A stretch of DNA of 47,159 nucleotides from Terriglobia bacterium (GTDB taxonomy: Bacteria; Acidobacteriota; Terriglobia; Bryobacterales; Bryobacteraceae), in assembly GCA_010084195.1 (NCBI GenBank), contig RGPS01000018.1, forward strand, positions 1 to 47,159, given 5' to 3'. Shown in pieces: positions 26,002 to 34,461 of this stretch. The notes under the pieces are model-generated. The model saw only the letters and a program-made list of their open reading frames with translations, had not been told where the DNA came from and made no database searches. The stretch's first letter is position 1. Every line of letters begins with the position of its first letter. The translations under genes and the position numbers were made by a program.

Positions 26002-26892
26002 ATGGCAAAACTTGGATTTCTCGGACTTGGCCTGATGGGTTACCCGATGGCACGCAACCTGCTAAAGGCCGGACACGAAGTGGCTGTGTGGTCGAACACA
26101 GGGTCGAAAGCGACCCAACTGGCAGCGGAAGCAGGCGCAAAAGAGTGCGCCACTCCTGCCGAGGTCGCGGCCGACGCCGAAGTCGTCTTCGTCTGCGTGG
26201 GCAACACGGAGATGGCGGAAACCGTGATCACCGGCGAGAATGGCCTGAAGTCGGGCGGCAAGGCGGGGATGATTGTGGTGGATGCCTCGACCATCGGACC
26301 GTCATCCAGCGTTCGGATCGGCAATTCGCTGGCGGAAAAGGGGATCGAGTTCCTCGGGGCGCCCTGCACGGGCTCCACACCCGGTGCCATCGCCGGGACG
26401 CTGACGTTTATGGTTGGCGGTAAGGAAGAGGTCTTTGAAAAAGCGAAGCCATTCCTCGAAGCCATGGGCAAGAAACTCTACTACTGTGGCGGCCCGGGAA
26501 CGGGACTGCACGCCAAGCTGACCCAGAACCTGGTGCTCTCCAACATTTTACAGGCGTTCAACGAAGGTATCGTGTTGAGTACAAAGGCTGGGGTACCTCC
26601 CGCCCTGATGCTGGACATCCTTTCCAATTCGGCAGCGAAGTCGGGCTTGATCGAGTACAAGGCCCCGTTTATCTTCCGTCGCGACTTTACGACCAACTTC
26701 TCGGTGAAGTGGATGCACAAGGATATTGGGCTGATGCTGGAGTCGGCAGCGGAACTGAATGTACCGACACCGTTGACCGCCCTGACTCGCCAGATGTTCC
26801 AGGCGGCGATTGCGACCGGTCACGGGGAAGAAGACATCTGCTCCACCATTAAGGTCCTGGAGGGCCTGACCGGAGTGGAAGTAAAGGGATAG
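26002..26892 (+). CDS. Beta-hydroxyacid dehydrogenase (3-hydroxyisobutyrate dehydrogenase-like)
   Basis: A 296-residue NAD(P)-dependent oxidoreductase. The N-terminal GFLGLGLMGYPMA is the Rossmann dinucleotide-binding site, LGAPCTGSTPGAIAGTLTFMVGG is the substrate-binding block of the family, and LHAKLTQN carries the catalytic Lys172. The second position of the substrate motif is C-T-G rather than the usual V-S-G, so the substrate may differ from 3-hydroxyisobutyrate; succinic or glyoxylic semialdehyde reduction is equally possible. The start is placed at 26002 to match the family; an in-frame ATG at 25936 would add 22 unlikely residues. The gene is divergent from the metalloprotease-like gene and is followed by a strong hairpin. 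Confidence 0.9.
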   Translation: MAKLGFLGLGLMGYPMARNLLKAGHEVAVWSNTGSKATQLAAEAGAKECATPAEVAADAEVVFVCVGNTEMAETVITGENGLKSGGKAGMIVVDASTIGPSSSVRIGNSLAEKGIEFLGAPCTGSTPGAIAGTLTFMVGGKEEVFEKAKPFLEAMGKKLYYCGGPGTGLHAKLTQNLVLSNILQAFNEGIVLSTKAGVPPALMLDILSNSAAKSGLIEYKAPFIFRRDFTTNFSVKWMHKDIGLMLESAAELNVPTPLTALTRQMFQAAIATGHGEEDICSTIKVLEGLTGVEVKG

Positions 26893-26901
26893 TACAAGGG
26901 C

Positions 26902-26931
26902 CTGCGGGTCGGGAAATACCCCGGCCCGCAG
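26902..26931 (+). terminator. Terminator-type hairpin after the dehydrogenase gene
   Basis: A stem of 12 pairs (26902-26913 with 26920-26931, including one G-T wobble) closes the six-base loop AAATAC, starting 10 bases after the stop codon. The downstream sequence is TCTTCC and then A/T-rich rather than a clean T run, so termination may be partial or Rho-assisted. Confidence 0.6.
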
Positions 26932-26959
26932 TCTTCCAAAAATAATATCCATTTTTCTA

Positions 26960-26988
26960 TTGCATTCCGTTTCTGGGTATTCTATTAT
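26960..26988 (+). promoter_or_regulatory. Sigma-70-type promoter for the dxr leader
   Basis: TTGCAT (26960-26965) and TATTAT (26983-26988) are separated by exactly 17 bases, a near-consensus pair in an otherwise GC-rich region. The predicted start point is about 26995-26996, two bases before the first helix of the structured leader. The upstream terminator hairpin separates it from the dehydrogenase gene. Confidence 0.65.
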
Positions 26989-26995
26989 TGGAATC

Positions 26996-27191
26996 AAGCC
27001 GGGGAGGACAATTACTCCCACCAAAGCGAGACTAACCTCTAAACTGAAAGACCCCTGAAGCAACCTCCCCGGCGCCCGTAAGGGTTTGGGTCTTTCGAAA
27101 AAGCAACACTCTCCTCTTGTAGCAAAACCCCTTCTTAACCAGCGTGTTACCATTTGATCAGGCGCTTTCTTCAGGCTTTTCATCACGACGC
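26996..27191 (+). ncRNA. Structured leader RNA of dxr-rseP, pseudoknot-capable, possible riboswitch
   Basis: Three helices are visible. H1: GCCGGGGAGG (26998-27007) pairs perfectly with 27064-27073. H2: GAAAGACCC (27046-27054) pairs perfectly with 27088-27096. Between them sits the hairpin CCC-GTAA-GGG (27075-27084) with a GNRA-type loop. H1 and H2 interlock, which would form an H-type pseudoknot. Alternative pairings exist: GGGAG with CTCCC at 27013-27019 would compete with H1, and GGGTTT (27082-27087) with AAACCC (27125-27130) would open the small hairpin. The rest of the leader to 27191 is pyrimidine-rich without a clear ribosome-binding site. It matches no riboswitch class I can recall; a separate small RNA is possible. 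Confidence 0.5.
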
Positions 27192-28394
27192 ATGCTTCCC
27201 CGCACACTTACTGTTCTCGGGTCCACAGGCTCAATCGGCACCAACACTCTGGATGTAGTTCGCCAGCATGGCGGAACTTTGCAGGTGTTCGCGCTGGCTG
27301 CCGGCCGCAACGTAACGTTACTTTCCGAACAAATTCAGGAGTTCCGACCCCAGGTTGTAGTCTTGCCGGACGAAGCAGGACGTCAGGAACTCATCAAACT
27401 TCTACCAAAAACAGTAGCGCCTGACATTCTGATCGGCCCGGAAGCCCTGGTTGCCATCTCTGTGGCTCAGGAAGTGGACACGGTCATGTCCTCTATTGTT
27501 GGGGTCGCCGGCCTGGAGGCCACTCATGCTGCGGCGTGTTGCGGCAAACGGATCGGTTTGGCCAATAAAGAGTCACTCGTGTCGGCCGGAAAGCTGATGA
27601 TGGAGGCGGTAGCGCGGCACAGGGCGGAACTGATCCCGGTGGATTCAGAGCATAATGGAGCGCACCAGTGCCTGCGGGCCGGGCTGCGGGGAGAGGCGCG
27701 AAAACTGATCTTAACGGCGTCCGGTGGTCCATTCCGGAACACGCCGAAGGCCGATTTGGAGTTCGTGACACCAGCGGACGCCCTGAAGCATCCAACTTGG
27801 AAGATGGGGAATCGCATCACGATTGACTCCGCCACCTTGATGAACAAAGGCTTCGAAGTGATTGAGGCGCATTGGCTTTTCGCATTTTCCCCGGATGAGA
27901 TTGAAGTAGTTGTACACCCGCAGTCGTCGGTCCACGCGATGGTGGAGTACGAGGACGGCAGTGTGATTGCTCAGGTTTCTGCGACGGATATGCGAATGCC
28001 GATTCAGTACGCCCTCAGTTGGCCAGAGCGGGATGCCGCCCCGGTGCCGCGAATCGACTGGACACAACCCAGAAGCTGGGACTTCCACGCCCCTGATTTT
28101 GATAAGTTTCCATTGTTGGGCCTGGCTTACGATTCTTTGCGGATGGGTGGCTCGGCTTCCTGTATCCTCAATGCGGCAGATGAGATTGCAGTAGAGGCTT
28201 TTCTGGCCGGAAAGCTCGGTTTTACGGGGATTGCGCGCACGGTACAGGAAACTCTGGAACGGATACCGCACAGTGAGCCGCGGACGATAGCCGAGGTGTT
28301 AACGGTAGACCTGCTGGCTCGCGACAAGGCACGTGAAATCGTTGAAAAGAGAGCGGTTCTGGTGCCATCCAGTATGGCCCGAGCCGGAAAGTAA
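27192..28394 (+). CDS. dxr: 1-deoxy-D-xylulose 5-phosphate reductoisomerase
   Basis: A 400-residue DXR, which converts DXP to MEP in the non-mevalonate isoprenoid pathway using NADPH and a divalent metal. The NADPH site is GSTGSIG (10-16). Metal ligands are Asp151 and Glu153 (VDSEHN) and Glu222 (MNKGFE). The flexible substrate loop SGGPFRNTP and the HPTWKMGNRITIDSATL block are intact. The ATG at 27192 fits the family; a GTG at 27144 would add 16 residues. No ribosome-binding site is obvious at either start, so translation may depend on the leader structure. rseP follows after 9 bases, a common pairing. Confidence 0.96.
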   Translation: MLPRTLTVLGSTGSIGTNTLDVVRQHGGTLQVFALAAGRNVTLLSEQIQEFRPQVVVLPDEAGRQELIKLLPKTVAPDILIGPEALVAISVAQEVDTVMSSIVGVAGLEATHAAACCGKRIGLANKESLVSAGKLMMEAVARHRAELIPVDSEHNGAHQCLRAGLRGEARKLILTASGGPFRNTPKADLEFVTPADALKHPTWKMGNRITIDSATLMNKGFEVIEAHWLFAFSPDEIEVVVHPQSSVHAMVEYEDGSVIAQVSATDMRMPIQYALSWPERDAAPVPRIDWTQPRSWDFHAPDFDKFPLLGLAYDSLRMGGSASCILNAADEIAVEAFLAGKLGFTGIARTVQETLERIPHSEPRTIAEVLTVDLLARDKAREIVEKRAVLVPSSMARAGK

Positions 28395-28403
28395 GGGGGC
28401 GCA

Positions 28404-29753
28404 ATGACAAATCTCCTGGCACTGATAACGCAATTCTGGTGGCTGCTGGTTCTGATTGGCATCATGATCATCGTGCACGAGCTCGGCCATTTTTGGGCGG
28501 CACGAGCTTTTGACGTCAAGGTGGATGTCTTCAGCTTCGGCTTTGGTCCCAGACTCTTCTGGACGAAGAGAGGCGAGACAGAGTATCGAATCTCCCTTTT
28601 GCTGTTCGGGGGCTACGTCAAGATGGCGGGAGATCAGCCCAGCGAAGACGGCACCACGGATCCGCGCGGCTTCCTCGCAAAACCTCGCTGGCAGAGACTG
28701 ATCATTGCCTTCGCCGGACCCTTTATGAATATCGTTTTGGCAGTGGGCGTCCTGACAGGGCTGTTCATGGTCAAGTTCGAGAAGATCGTAGATGACAAAG
28801 GTGCTCTGATAGGCCACGTGATGCCGGATTCCCCTGCTGCCAAAGCAGGTATGCAGGCTGGCGACAAGATCGTGCGGCTCAACGGCAAGGAAAATCCTGA
28901 CTGGGAAGATATCATTACCACTGAGATTCAGGCAGTGGCACAGCCTCTGTCCATCAGCTACGAACGCCAGGGACGTCGAATCTCCACCTCGGTAACACCC
29001 AGGCTGGACGACCGCTCCGGGCTGGGAGATGCGGGTTGGGAGGGTGAAAACCAGATTCAGGTGGGGGCTGTAACTGCAGGCATGCCGGCGGCTGCCGCCG
29101 GGCTCGTGAAAGGAGATTTGTTGATCACTGTGAACGGACTGCCCATTCACTCCCGTTACACCTTGCCGGAAGTGATCCGTAAGAGCGAAGGCAAGCCCGT
29201 AATACTGGAATACCAGCGGGCTGGAACGCTTCATTCGGTCGCCCTGAACCCGGTCTACAAGACGATGGAAGGCAGTACCCGGTGGATGATCGGCGTTTCC
29301 TCTGACGTCAAATGGAATATCCAAAAGATGCAGCTTTCCTTCCCTGCGGCGCTGGCTGAGTCGTTGCGAGTCAACCGCCGGTATGGAACTCTGATCGTGG
29401 AACTGCTGAAGGGCATGATCGAGCAGCGGATGCCGGCCAAAAACCTGCAGGGTCCGGTCGGTATTGCACAGCAGGCCACTCAGGCAGCGCAGGAAGGTCC
29501 TGCAACGTTCCTTACCCTGATGAGCATGGTGAGCCTCAACCTGGCGATTCTGAACCTCCTCCCGATTCCGATTCTGGACGGAGCCATGATTCTGACGCTG
29601 CTGATTGAAATGATCATGGGCCGGGATATCAGCCTTTCGGTGAAGGAAGCTATGTTGAAGGTCGGCTTCGTATTCCTGATGATGCTGATGGTCTTTGTTC
29701 TGTACAACGACATCGTCCGTCGCATAACTCCCGGAATCTTCTTTTTCTTGTAG
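28404..29753 (+). CDS. rseP: RIP zinc metalloprotease (site-2 protease)
   Basis: A 449-residue membrane protease of family M50. The first membrane segment contains HELGH (His25, Glu26, His29), and the third catalytic ligand is in NLLPIPILDG (Asp392) in a C-terminal membrane segment. Two PDZ-like domains lie between them (about 125-190 and 210-280: DSPAAKAGMQAGDKIVRLNG and AAGLVKGDLLITVNG). In the family it cuts anti-sigma factors or signal peptides within the membrane. A GGGGG-rich site lies before the ATG. It follows dxr after 9 bases and should share its leader. No anti-sigma gene is adjacent. Confidence 0.95.
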   Translation: MTNLLALITQFWWLLVLIGIMIIVHELGHFWAARAFDVKVDVFSFGFGPRLFWTKRGETEYRISLLLFGGYVKMAGDQPSEDGTTDPRGFLAKPRWQRLIIAFAGPFMNIVLAVGVLTGLFMVKFEKIVDDKGALIGHVMPDSPAAKAGMQAGDKIVRLNGKENPDWEDIITTEIQAVAQPLSISYERQGRRISTSVTPRLDDRSGLGDAGWEGENQIQVGAVTAGMPAAAAGLVKGDLLITVNGLPIHSRYTLPEVIRKSEGKPVILEYQRAGTLHSVALNPVYKTMEGSTRWMIGVSSDVKWNIQKMQLSFPAALAESLRVNRRYGTLIVELLKGMIEQRMPAKNLQGPVGIAQQATQAAQEGPATFLTLMSMVSLNLAILNLLPIPILDGAMILTLLIEMIMGRDISLSVKEAMLKVGFVFLMMLMVFVLYNDIVRRITPGIFFFL

Positions 29754-29854
29754 CTCGGCTTGTATGTAGCCCGGGGCTCAATTTGTAAATGATTCCTGGA
29801 AGCCACAGAACCTTCCTGCGCATCTGATAATCTGAACCAAGCCGACTAAAGTCC

Positions 29855-31432
29855 ATGCACTGTACGTGTGTCCGCCATGCGGACCTGCCGAACACATCCC
29901 GAATCTTCAACGACCTGACGGTGCACTACGACAGGGTCGCTGACTTGTATCCCTTTCCCACCAATGACTTAGGGGCGATTCGGCGCGCAGCAGCATTTGC
30001 TTTTCCGGCAGACCGTCGCGCCGCTGCGGTGGCCGCGTTACGGCCCCTGAATGCAGGAAACCCGTCGCTGGAAAAACTGGCGCAGCACGGTACGGTCGCC
30101 ATCATTACCGGCCAGCAGGTTGGCCTGTTTTCCGGCCCGGTCTACACGATTTACAAGGCGCTGACCGCAATCCGGATTGCCAGTGATCTGAATGCGTCGG
30201 GAATTCCGGCAGTCCCGATGTTCTGGCTCGCCACGGAAGATCACGATTTTGCGGAAGTGGACCATGCGTTCGTCTTCGGCCCGGACCATCACCCGGTCAA
30301 ACTGAGGCTGGAAGCGGATGGCGGGAACGCCCCTCGCCCTGTGGGAAACCGAACGATCCTGCACGCTCCGATTGATGAACTGCGGAAAGCCCTGGCTGGC
30401 CTGCCATTTGCCGACGAAACGATAGCACTGGCGGAACGTGCCTACGCGCCGGGCGAGACACTGGGTTCCGCCTTTGCCAACATGCTGCGGGAGTTGTTTG
30501 CCGATTACGGCCTGCTTCTGATTGACCCGATGCAGACCTCTCTGCGTGAGTTGGCGGCACCATTTATCAGGCAGGCTGTAGAGCAAATGCCCGAACTGGT
30601 GCAGGGCGTCATGGCGCGGAGCGCAGAGCTGGTGAGGCGTGGGTACCACGCGCAGGTTCTGGTAGATAACCAGACATCGCTGGTATTTGCCCTGCGCGAC
30701 GGTGAGAGAATTGCTCTGCATCGCCAGGCCGACAACTTCAGTGCGGGCTCACGTAATTGGACGACGGCAGAACTGGCTGGCAGCGCTGAACAACTGTCTC
30801 CGAACGCCCTGCTCAGGCCGGTCGCGCAGGACTATATGTTCCCGACGGCGGCCTATGTGGGCGGCGCGGCGGAACTGGCCTACCTGGCGCAGTCTGCGGT
30901 GCTGTATGAACAACTGCTCGGACGACGCCCTGTGGCCTTCCCCCGGGCCGGCTTTACGGTGATTGATGAGCGAGCTGCGAAGAGAATGGCGAAGTACCGT
31001 CTGTCGCCGACCGAACTCTTCCGACCCGAGCGGGAGTTGCAGGAAACCCTGGCTGCTCGTTTGGTACCGGCTGCCCTGCGCCACAAGATAGAAGCAACGC
31101 AGTCTGTGGTGCGAAACGCGCTGGACGGCCTGGATGCGGAGTTACGACAGTTCGACGTATCGCAGTCCAAAGCCCTGGCCACCAGCCGCCGAAAGATTGA
31201 GCACCAGATGGCCAAGACGGCGCGGAAGATTTCCATGCAGGTTCTGGCGAAGGATCAGGAATCGGCCAGGGATACGGCGTCTCTCTCGGGCCTGGCCTTC
31301 CCGGATGGGCATTTACAGGAACGGGTTTACTCCGTATTGCCATTTATCGCCCGCTACGGCATGGGCTTTGTGAAGGACATCTACGAGCAGGTTCGCGTAG
31401 AGTGTCCGGATCACCAGTTCGCGGTCGCGTAA
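29855..31432 (+). CDS. bshC: Putative cysteine ligase, bacillithiol biosynthesis
   Basis: A 525-residue BshC-family protein. The signature VAIITGQQVGLFSGPVYTIYKA lies near residue 83, followed by WLATEDHDFAEVDHAFVF and a long C-terminal coiled coil (about 390-475). BshC is thought to add cysteine to glucosaminyl-malate in the last step of bacillithiol synthesis; bshA and bshB are not in the window. The start is the ATG at 29855, and a later start is possible because the first 12 residues are variable. An 8-base inverted repeat, TCGGCTTG with CAAGCCGA, lies in the upstream gap. The 253 bases after the stop contain no gene I recognise, only a short hairpin with GACCTG and CAGGTC arms near 31588-31607. 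Confidence 0.92.
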   Translation: MHCTCVRHADLPNTSRIFNDLTVHYDRVADLYPFPTNDLGAIRRAAAFAFPADRRAAAVAALRPLNAGNPSLEKLAQHGTVAIITGQQVGLFSGPVYTIYKALTAIRIASDLNASGIPAVPMFWLATEDHDFAEVDHAFVFGPDHHPVKLRLEADGGNAPRPVGNRTILHAPIDELRKALAGLPFADETIALAERAYAPGETLGSAFANMLRELFADYGLLLIDPMQTSLRELAAPFIRQAVEQMPELVQGVMARSAELVRRGYHAQVLVDNQTSLVFALRDGERIALHRQADNFSAGSRNWTTAELAGSAEQLSPNALLRPVAQDYMFPTAAYVGGAAELAYLAQSAVLYEQLLGRRPVAFPRAGFTVIDERAAKRMAKYRLSPTELFRPERELQETLAARLVPAALRHKIEATQSVVRNALDGLDAELRQFDVSQSKALATSRRKIEHQMAKTARKISMQVLAKDQESARDTASLSGLAFPDGHLQERVYSVLPFIARYGMGFVKDIYEQVRVECPDHQFAVA

Positions 31433-31685
31433 ATTTCGTCAGTCGGCTAAACTGGTGGCGATGAATTCGCAGCCCGCGCCCCCACTGGGGTCCTAGCCTG
31501 AAGTCCAGATGATGCAGATTCTGTTCGGTAAGATGGCCCTTTTTTCGGTCACCTCCATTGCCAGACCTGGCATTCCCGATCACATCTGACCTGGAGGAAT
31601 CAGGTCCGGTGTTTGCGCAGGGAGAGGGTCCGGGGGGCGTTGCTTTTTGCACGTGTCGGGCGCTATTCTGGCAGTGGAGAAGGCC

Positions 31686-32240
31686 ATGACGATTGACGAA
31701 CGGCTGGAAGCGCTCACGATGAATCTGGAGTTAACGGCACGTAGCCTGGAGAGTTACCGGGAACGGACCGAGGAAGATCGTCAACGGACGGAGGCGGATC
31801 GTCAACAGGCAGCGGCGAATCGCGAGCAGGTGGCGGTGGAGATGGCTGACCTGCGAGGTGTGGTTCGGTCGCTGGCAGAATCACTTTCTCAGGACACCAG
31901 GGAATTGCGAGATGATATCGGTTCCCTGGCGAACACGGTTGGTCGGGTGATCGAGGCAGAGGAAGAGTTTAACCGGCAGTTTCGTGCGGAGTTGATGAGG
32001 TTAGGCACGATACAGACGGAGATGGGCCGGGAGTTTCGTGCGGAAATGAAGACGTTAGGTGAGGTTCAGACGGAGATGAGCCGGGAGTTTCGTGAGGAAA
32101 TGAAGGCCCTGGCCCGGTCGGAGGCGGAAACCAACGTTCAACTTCGGATGGAACTGAAGAGCGGTCAGGCCTCGACGCAATTTCTCGCCGAGATAGTGAC
32201 GCGCCATGAGCAGTGGATCGCCAGCCGACCTGCGGCCTGA
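31686..32240 (+). CDS. Coiled-coil protein with 18-residue repeats
   Basis: A 184-residue highly charged protein, almost all predicted helix. It opens MTIDERLEALTMNLELTARSLE, then has E/R/Q-rich heptads, then about 2.4 copies of an 18-residue repeat starting at Phe (units at 31980, 32034 and 32088: FRAELMRLG, FRAEMKTLG, FREEMKAL). It has no signal peptide or membrane segment. A GGAGAAGG site lies directly upstream of the ATG at 31686, which I prefer over an earlier ATG at 31647. Related short coiled-coil proteins are common in this group and have no assigned function. Confidence 0.75.
   Translation: MTIDERLEALTMNLELTARSLESYRERTEEDRQRTEADRQQAAANREQVAVEMADLRGVVRSLAESLSQDTRELRDDIGSLANTVGRVIEAEEEFNRQFRAELMRLGTIQTEMGREFRAEMKTLGEVQTEMSREFREEMKALARSEAETNVQLRMELKSGQASTQFLAEIVTRHEQWIASRPAA
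31980..32111 (+). repeat. 54-bp tandem repeat in the coiled-coil gene
   Basis: TTTCGTG marks repeat starts at 31980, 32034 and 32088, exactly 54 bases apart. The second and third units are closely similar at DNA level (GAGATG[G/A]GCCGGGAGTTTCGTG). 54 bases equal 18 codons, so expansion keeps both the frame and the coiled-coil register. Confidence 0.85.
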
Positions 32241-32470
32241 TTGCGCTGCCGCCCCCCCGAGGCACCCGCCAAATTCCGTATAGAGGCACTAAACGCAAGC
32301 TGACCTGCGTCTGATTTGATCCGTGCCGAATTCCGCCTGCCCCGTCACGGTGGCGGCTGGGGCGATGCTGTTGCGAGGTTTGTCGATAAAATCGAAACTC
32401 TGTGGGCGACTTGAGCGGAACACTTGCTGGCATTATTTGTCGGGAGGCCGCGTCGGACGGGCCCCGAAAC
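32241..32470. other. Non-coding stretch
   Basis: No reading frame on either strand resembles a protein family. It contains a C run (GCCGCCCCCCCGAGG near 32250) and short low-complexity frames. It continues into the molybdenum hydroxylase remnant at 32471. Confidence 0.5.
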
Positions 32471-32719
32471 TCAGACGTCGCCCAGAGAGGGGATACAGTA
32501 CCCCGCCGAGTTCCGTGCGGCAATCGGCGGCACTGACATTCCCTGCCCCATCTCTGAGCAGGTCATGGACAAAGTAATCGTGTTGTCCGAGGCAATGCGG
32601 ATGTAGGCGTTTGGCTCGAACGTGGTGGCCTGCGCGCCAGCCAGCCGGCAAGACGAATTGAAGACCAGACAGAGCCCGGAACAGAGGAACCCGCGCCGCG
32701 TGGGCTGCATGGACATCAT
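32471..32719 (-). pseudogene. 5' remnant of an isoquinoline 1-oxidoreductase beta-type gene
   Basis: The minus strand from 32719 encodes MMSMQPTRRGFLCSG, a Tat-type signal, then FEPNAYIRIASDNTITLSM and SEMGQG. This is the opening of the large molybdopterin-binding subunit of the IorB/aldehyde-dehydrogenase family (usually followed by MGQG-x-Y-T and several hundred residues). After MGQGMS the similarity is lost, and the frame stops at 82 codons. Nothing like the remaining 650 or so residues is present, nor is the 2Fe-2S small subunit. A true short protein is unlikely. It lies directly after the tannase gene on the same strand. Confidence 0.7.
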
Positions 32720-32730
32720 TGCTTCATTGC

Positions 32731-32760
32731 CGAGGTGTCAATGAACGAGGTGTCAATGAA
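32731..32760. repeat. Perfect 15-bp tandem duplication
   Basis: CGAGGTGTCAATGAA occurs at 32731-32745 and again at 32746-32760, between the tannase stop and the start of the molybdenum hydroxylase remnant. It probably arose by local slippage near the ribosome-binding region of the remnant gene. Confidence 0.95.
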
Positions 32761-32763
32761 ACG

Positions 32764-34311
32764 TTAGCGCACAGCGATTTCGCAGCGGAAGCTGGCGGCG
32801 TCCGTATTGGGGCCTTTCTTGTCCCAGACCGCTTCCTGCGGATACGGGCAGAGGGGGCGGGTGAATTCGACAGTACCTCCTGTGGCGTGCGTAGCGGTGA
32901 CGCGCTGCGGGGCCTGACCCTTTTCAACCCAAGCTTCGAGGGGGGCAATCATGTCGAACTGGGTAGCACCAGGGCCTCCACTGCAATGCTGCATCCCGGG
33001 GACCATGAAGAGGCGGTAGAACTCCTTCGTGTCGCGGAGCCCGTGATTACCGCCCTTCGCGTTCAGGCGGACGGCCGATTCGTAGTAGTCGATGGAGTTC
33101 AACGGCGTGATATCCGGGTCAGACCAGCCGTGGTACTGGATGAGCTTGCCGCCCCGGGCGCGGAAGGCAGACAGGTCGGGGGACGTCGCGTTGAAGAGCG
33201 CCCCCAGTTTGTTGTCGGTGAAGTCAATATCGCTATCGAAGCCGTCTTTGGCGGTCAAACGAAAGTTGCGGTAATCCCAGTTGGGGTCGTCGAAAACCAT
33301 GTAACGGAAGAAGGGAATGCCGAGATTCAGATGCGCGCTCTTGCCCGGGCCGGTGCCGGTGATCCAGTTGGTCCAGCCGCCGGTGCCGACTTCCCCGCCC
33401 GGGACGATGCCGGGATAGATGAGATCGCCGTGCTCATCACGGAGGCCGCCCCAGATTTTGTTGACCGCCGTGACCTGAGCAGCGGTGAGGCAGCCAGGGG
33501 CGTCTTTGCCGGCACAAAGAAGGGTTTCCGGCTGGAAGTGGCACCGCCGAGGTTCGTTGAGAACCCCGTCCTTCACGCCGTCCAGAGCGTCGCATTGGGC
33601 ATTGACGGCATTCCCGAGAAGTTGAACCTTTTCGGGAGGCATGAAGCCGTCGCCGTCCATGGCCAGACCGGTCCAGAGGTGGCCACCCGCATAGTGCCGG
33701 GTCCAGTTGTTCGCGGGGTCACCGGCGATGATGCCGTCGAAATCCTCGGGGTAACGCTGGGCTTCAATCAGCGCCGTGTGGCCGCCCTGGGAGCAGCCAT
33801 TGAAGTAGGCATGGGTCAGAGTACTGGTGTAGAAGACGCGGAGAAGGGTGCGGTCAGCCTGCGCCATGACGTGGATAGCACGGTCGGCGAAATCGACAAT
33901 ACGGCCATAACGACCGAGAGCCCAGGAACCGTTGTTGGTGGTGGAGGAGACGTGGCCGGTGTCGGTGCTGCTGGTGGCATAGCCGCGCTTCAGGGGGGCG
34001 ACCATGGCGCTGAAACTAATGTCACCGGCGAGGCCACCATTGCCGACGGCCATCAGCTTGTTGTTCCAGTTTGCAGGCATCCAGAGCTCGAAGTTCACTT
34101 CGGGGGCAACGCGGGCAGCGACGCGGCAGAAGGCGGGGACATCGATTTGGATGGGGCCTCGTCCGCCGGGGATTTCGAGCTTGCCAGCGGCGATTTCTTT
34201 GGCAAAGGTAATGGTCACACCAGGAAGATGGGCCGTCGCCAGTAGCTCGCACTTGTTTTGAGCAAGAAGTGGCACGGTGAACAGGAGCGCGACAAAGCAG
34301 CGTAGGGACAT
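32764..34311 (-). CDS. Secreted tannase/feruloyl esterase family protein
   Basis: A 515-residue exported esterase of the tannase family, which releases phenolic acids such as ferulate or gallate from plant material. Residues 1-17 form a signal peptide. The nucleophile motif is GCSQGGH (Ser174) preceded by Cys173; the acid is Asp398 (HGWSDPDITP) and the base His442 followed by Cys443 (GMQHC). The Cys173-Cys443 pair matches the CS-D-HC arrangement typical of the family. CDALDGVKDGVL (240-251) is the calcium-binding lid motif. With the CE15-like esterase it suggests plant cell-wall degradation. The stop is followed by the molybdenum hydroxylase remnant. Confidence 0.93.
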   Translation of the reverse strand: MSLRCFVALLFTVPLLAQNKCELLATAHLPGVTITFAKEIAAGKLEIPGGRGPIQIDVPAFCRVAARVAPEVNFELWMPANWNNKLMAVGNGGLAGDISFSAMVAPLKRGYATSSTDTGHVSSTTNNGSWALGRYGRIVDFADRAIHVMAQADRTLLRVFYTSTLTHAYFNGCSQGGHTALIEAQRYPEDFDGIIAGDPANNWTRHYAGGHLWTGLAMDGDGFMPPEKVQLLGNAVNAQCDALDGVKDGVLNEPRRCHFQPETLLCAGKDAPGCLTAAQVTAVNKIWGGLRDEHGDLIYPGIVPGGEVGTGGWTNWITGTGPGKSAHLNLGIPFFRYMVFDDPNWDYRNFRLTAKDGFDSDIDFTDNKLGALFNATSPDLSAFRARGGKLIQYHGWSDPDITPLNSIDYYESAVRLNAKGGNHGLRDTKEFYRLFMVPGMQHCSGGPGATQFDMIAPLEAWVEKGQAPQRVTATHATGGTVEFTRPLCPYPQEAVWDKKGPNTDAASFRCEIAVR

Positions 34312-34461
34312 GCGGAGAATTTTCTCACATGCTGACAGGATTCCCGGGAGCTACCGAAATCTACCGTTGCGCTCCCCCCCGCCTCCCCCGATACAGAACA
34401 GGTGAAGCGGGAGATGACCGCGAGCGATCAGGTGACCCTGTGGCGTCGGAAGGCAGGCCAA

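Noticed and set aside
26996-27100. HDV-like ribozyme or a known riboswitch (TPP, SAM-I, c-di-GMP, fluoride) in the dxr leader
   Set aside because: The strand order differs from HDV (about 38 bases separate the first arms of H1 and H2, with only 9 before the second arm of H1), and the conserved cores of the riboswitch classes I remember are absent.
32719-34245. A 508-codon plus-strand frame opposite the tannase gene
   Set aside because: The tannase has a full catalytic triad and calcium motif. The opposite frame is Gly/Ala/Val-rich shadow sequence.
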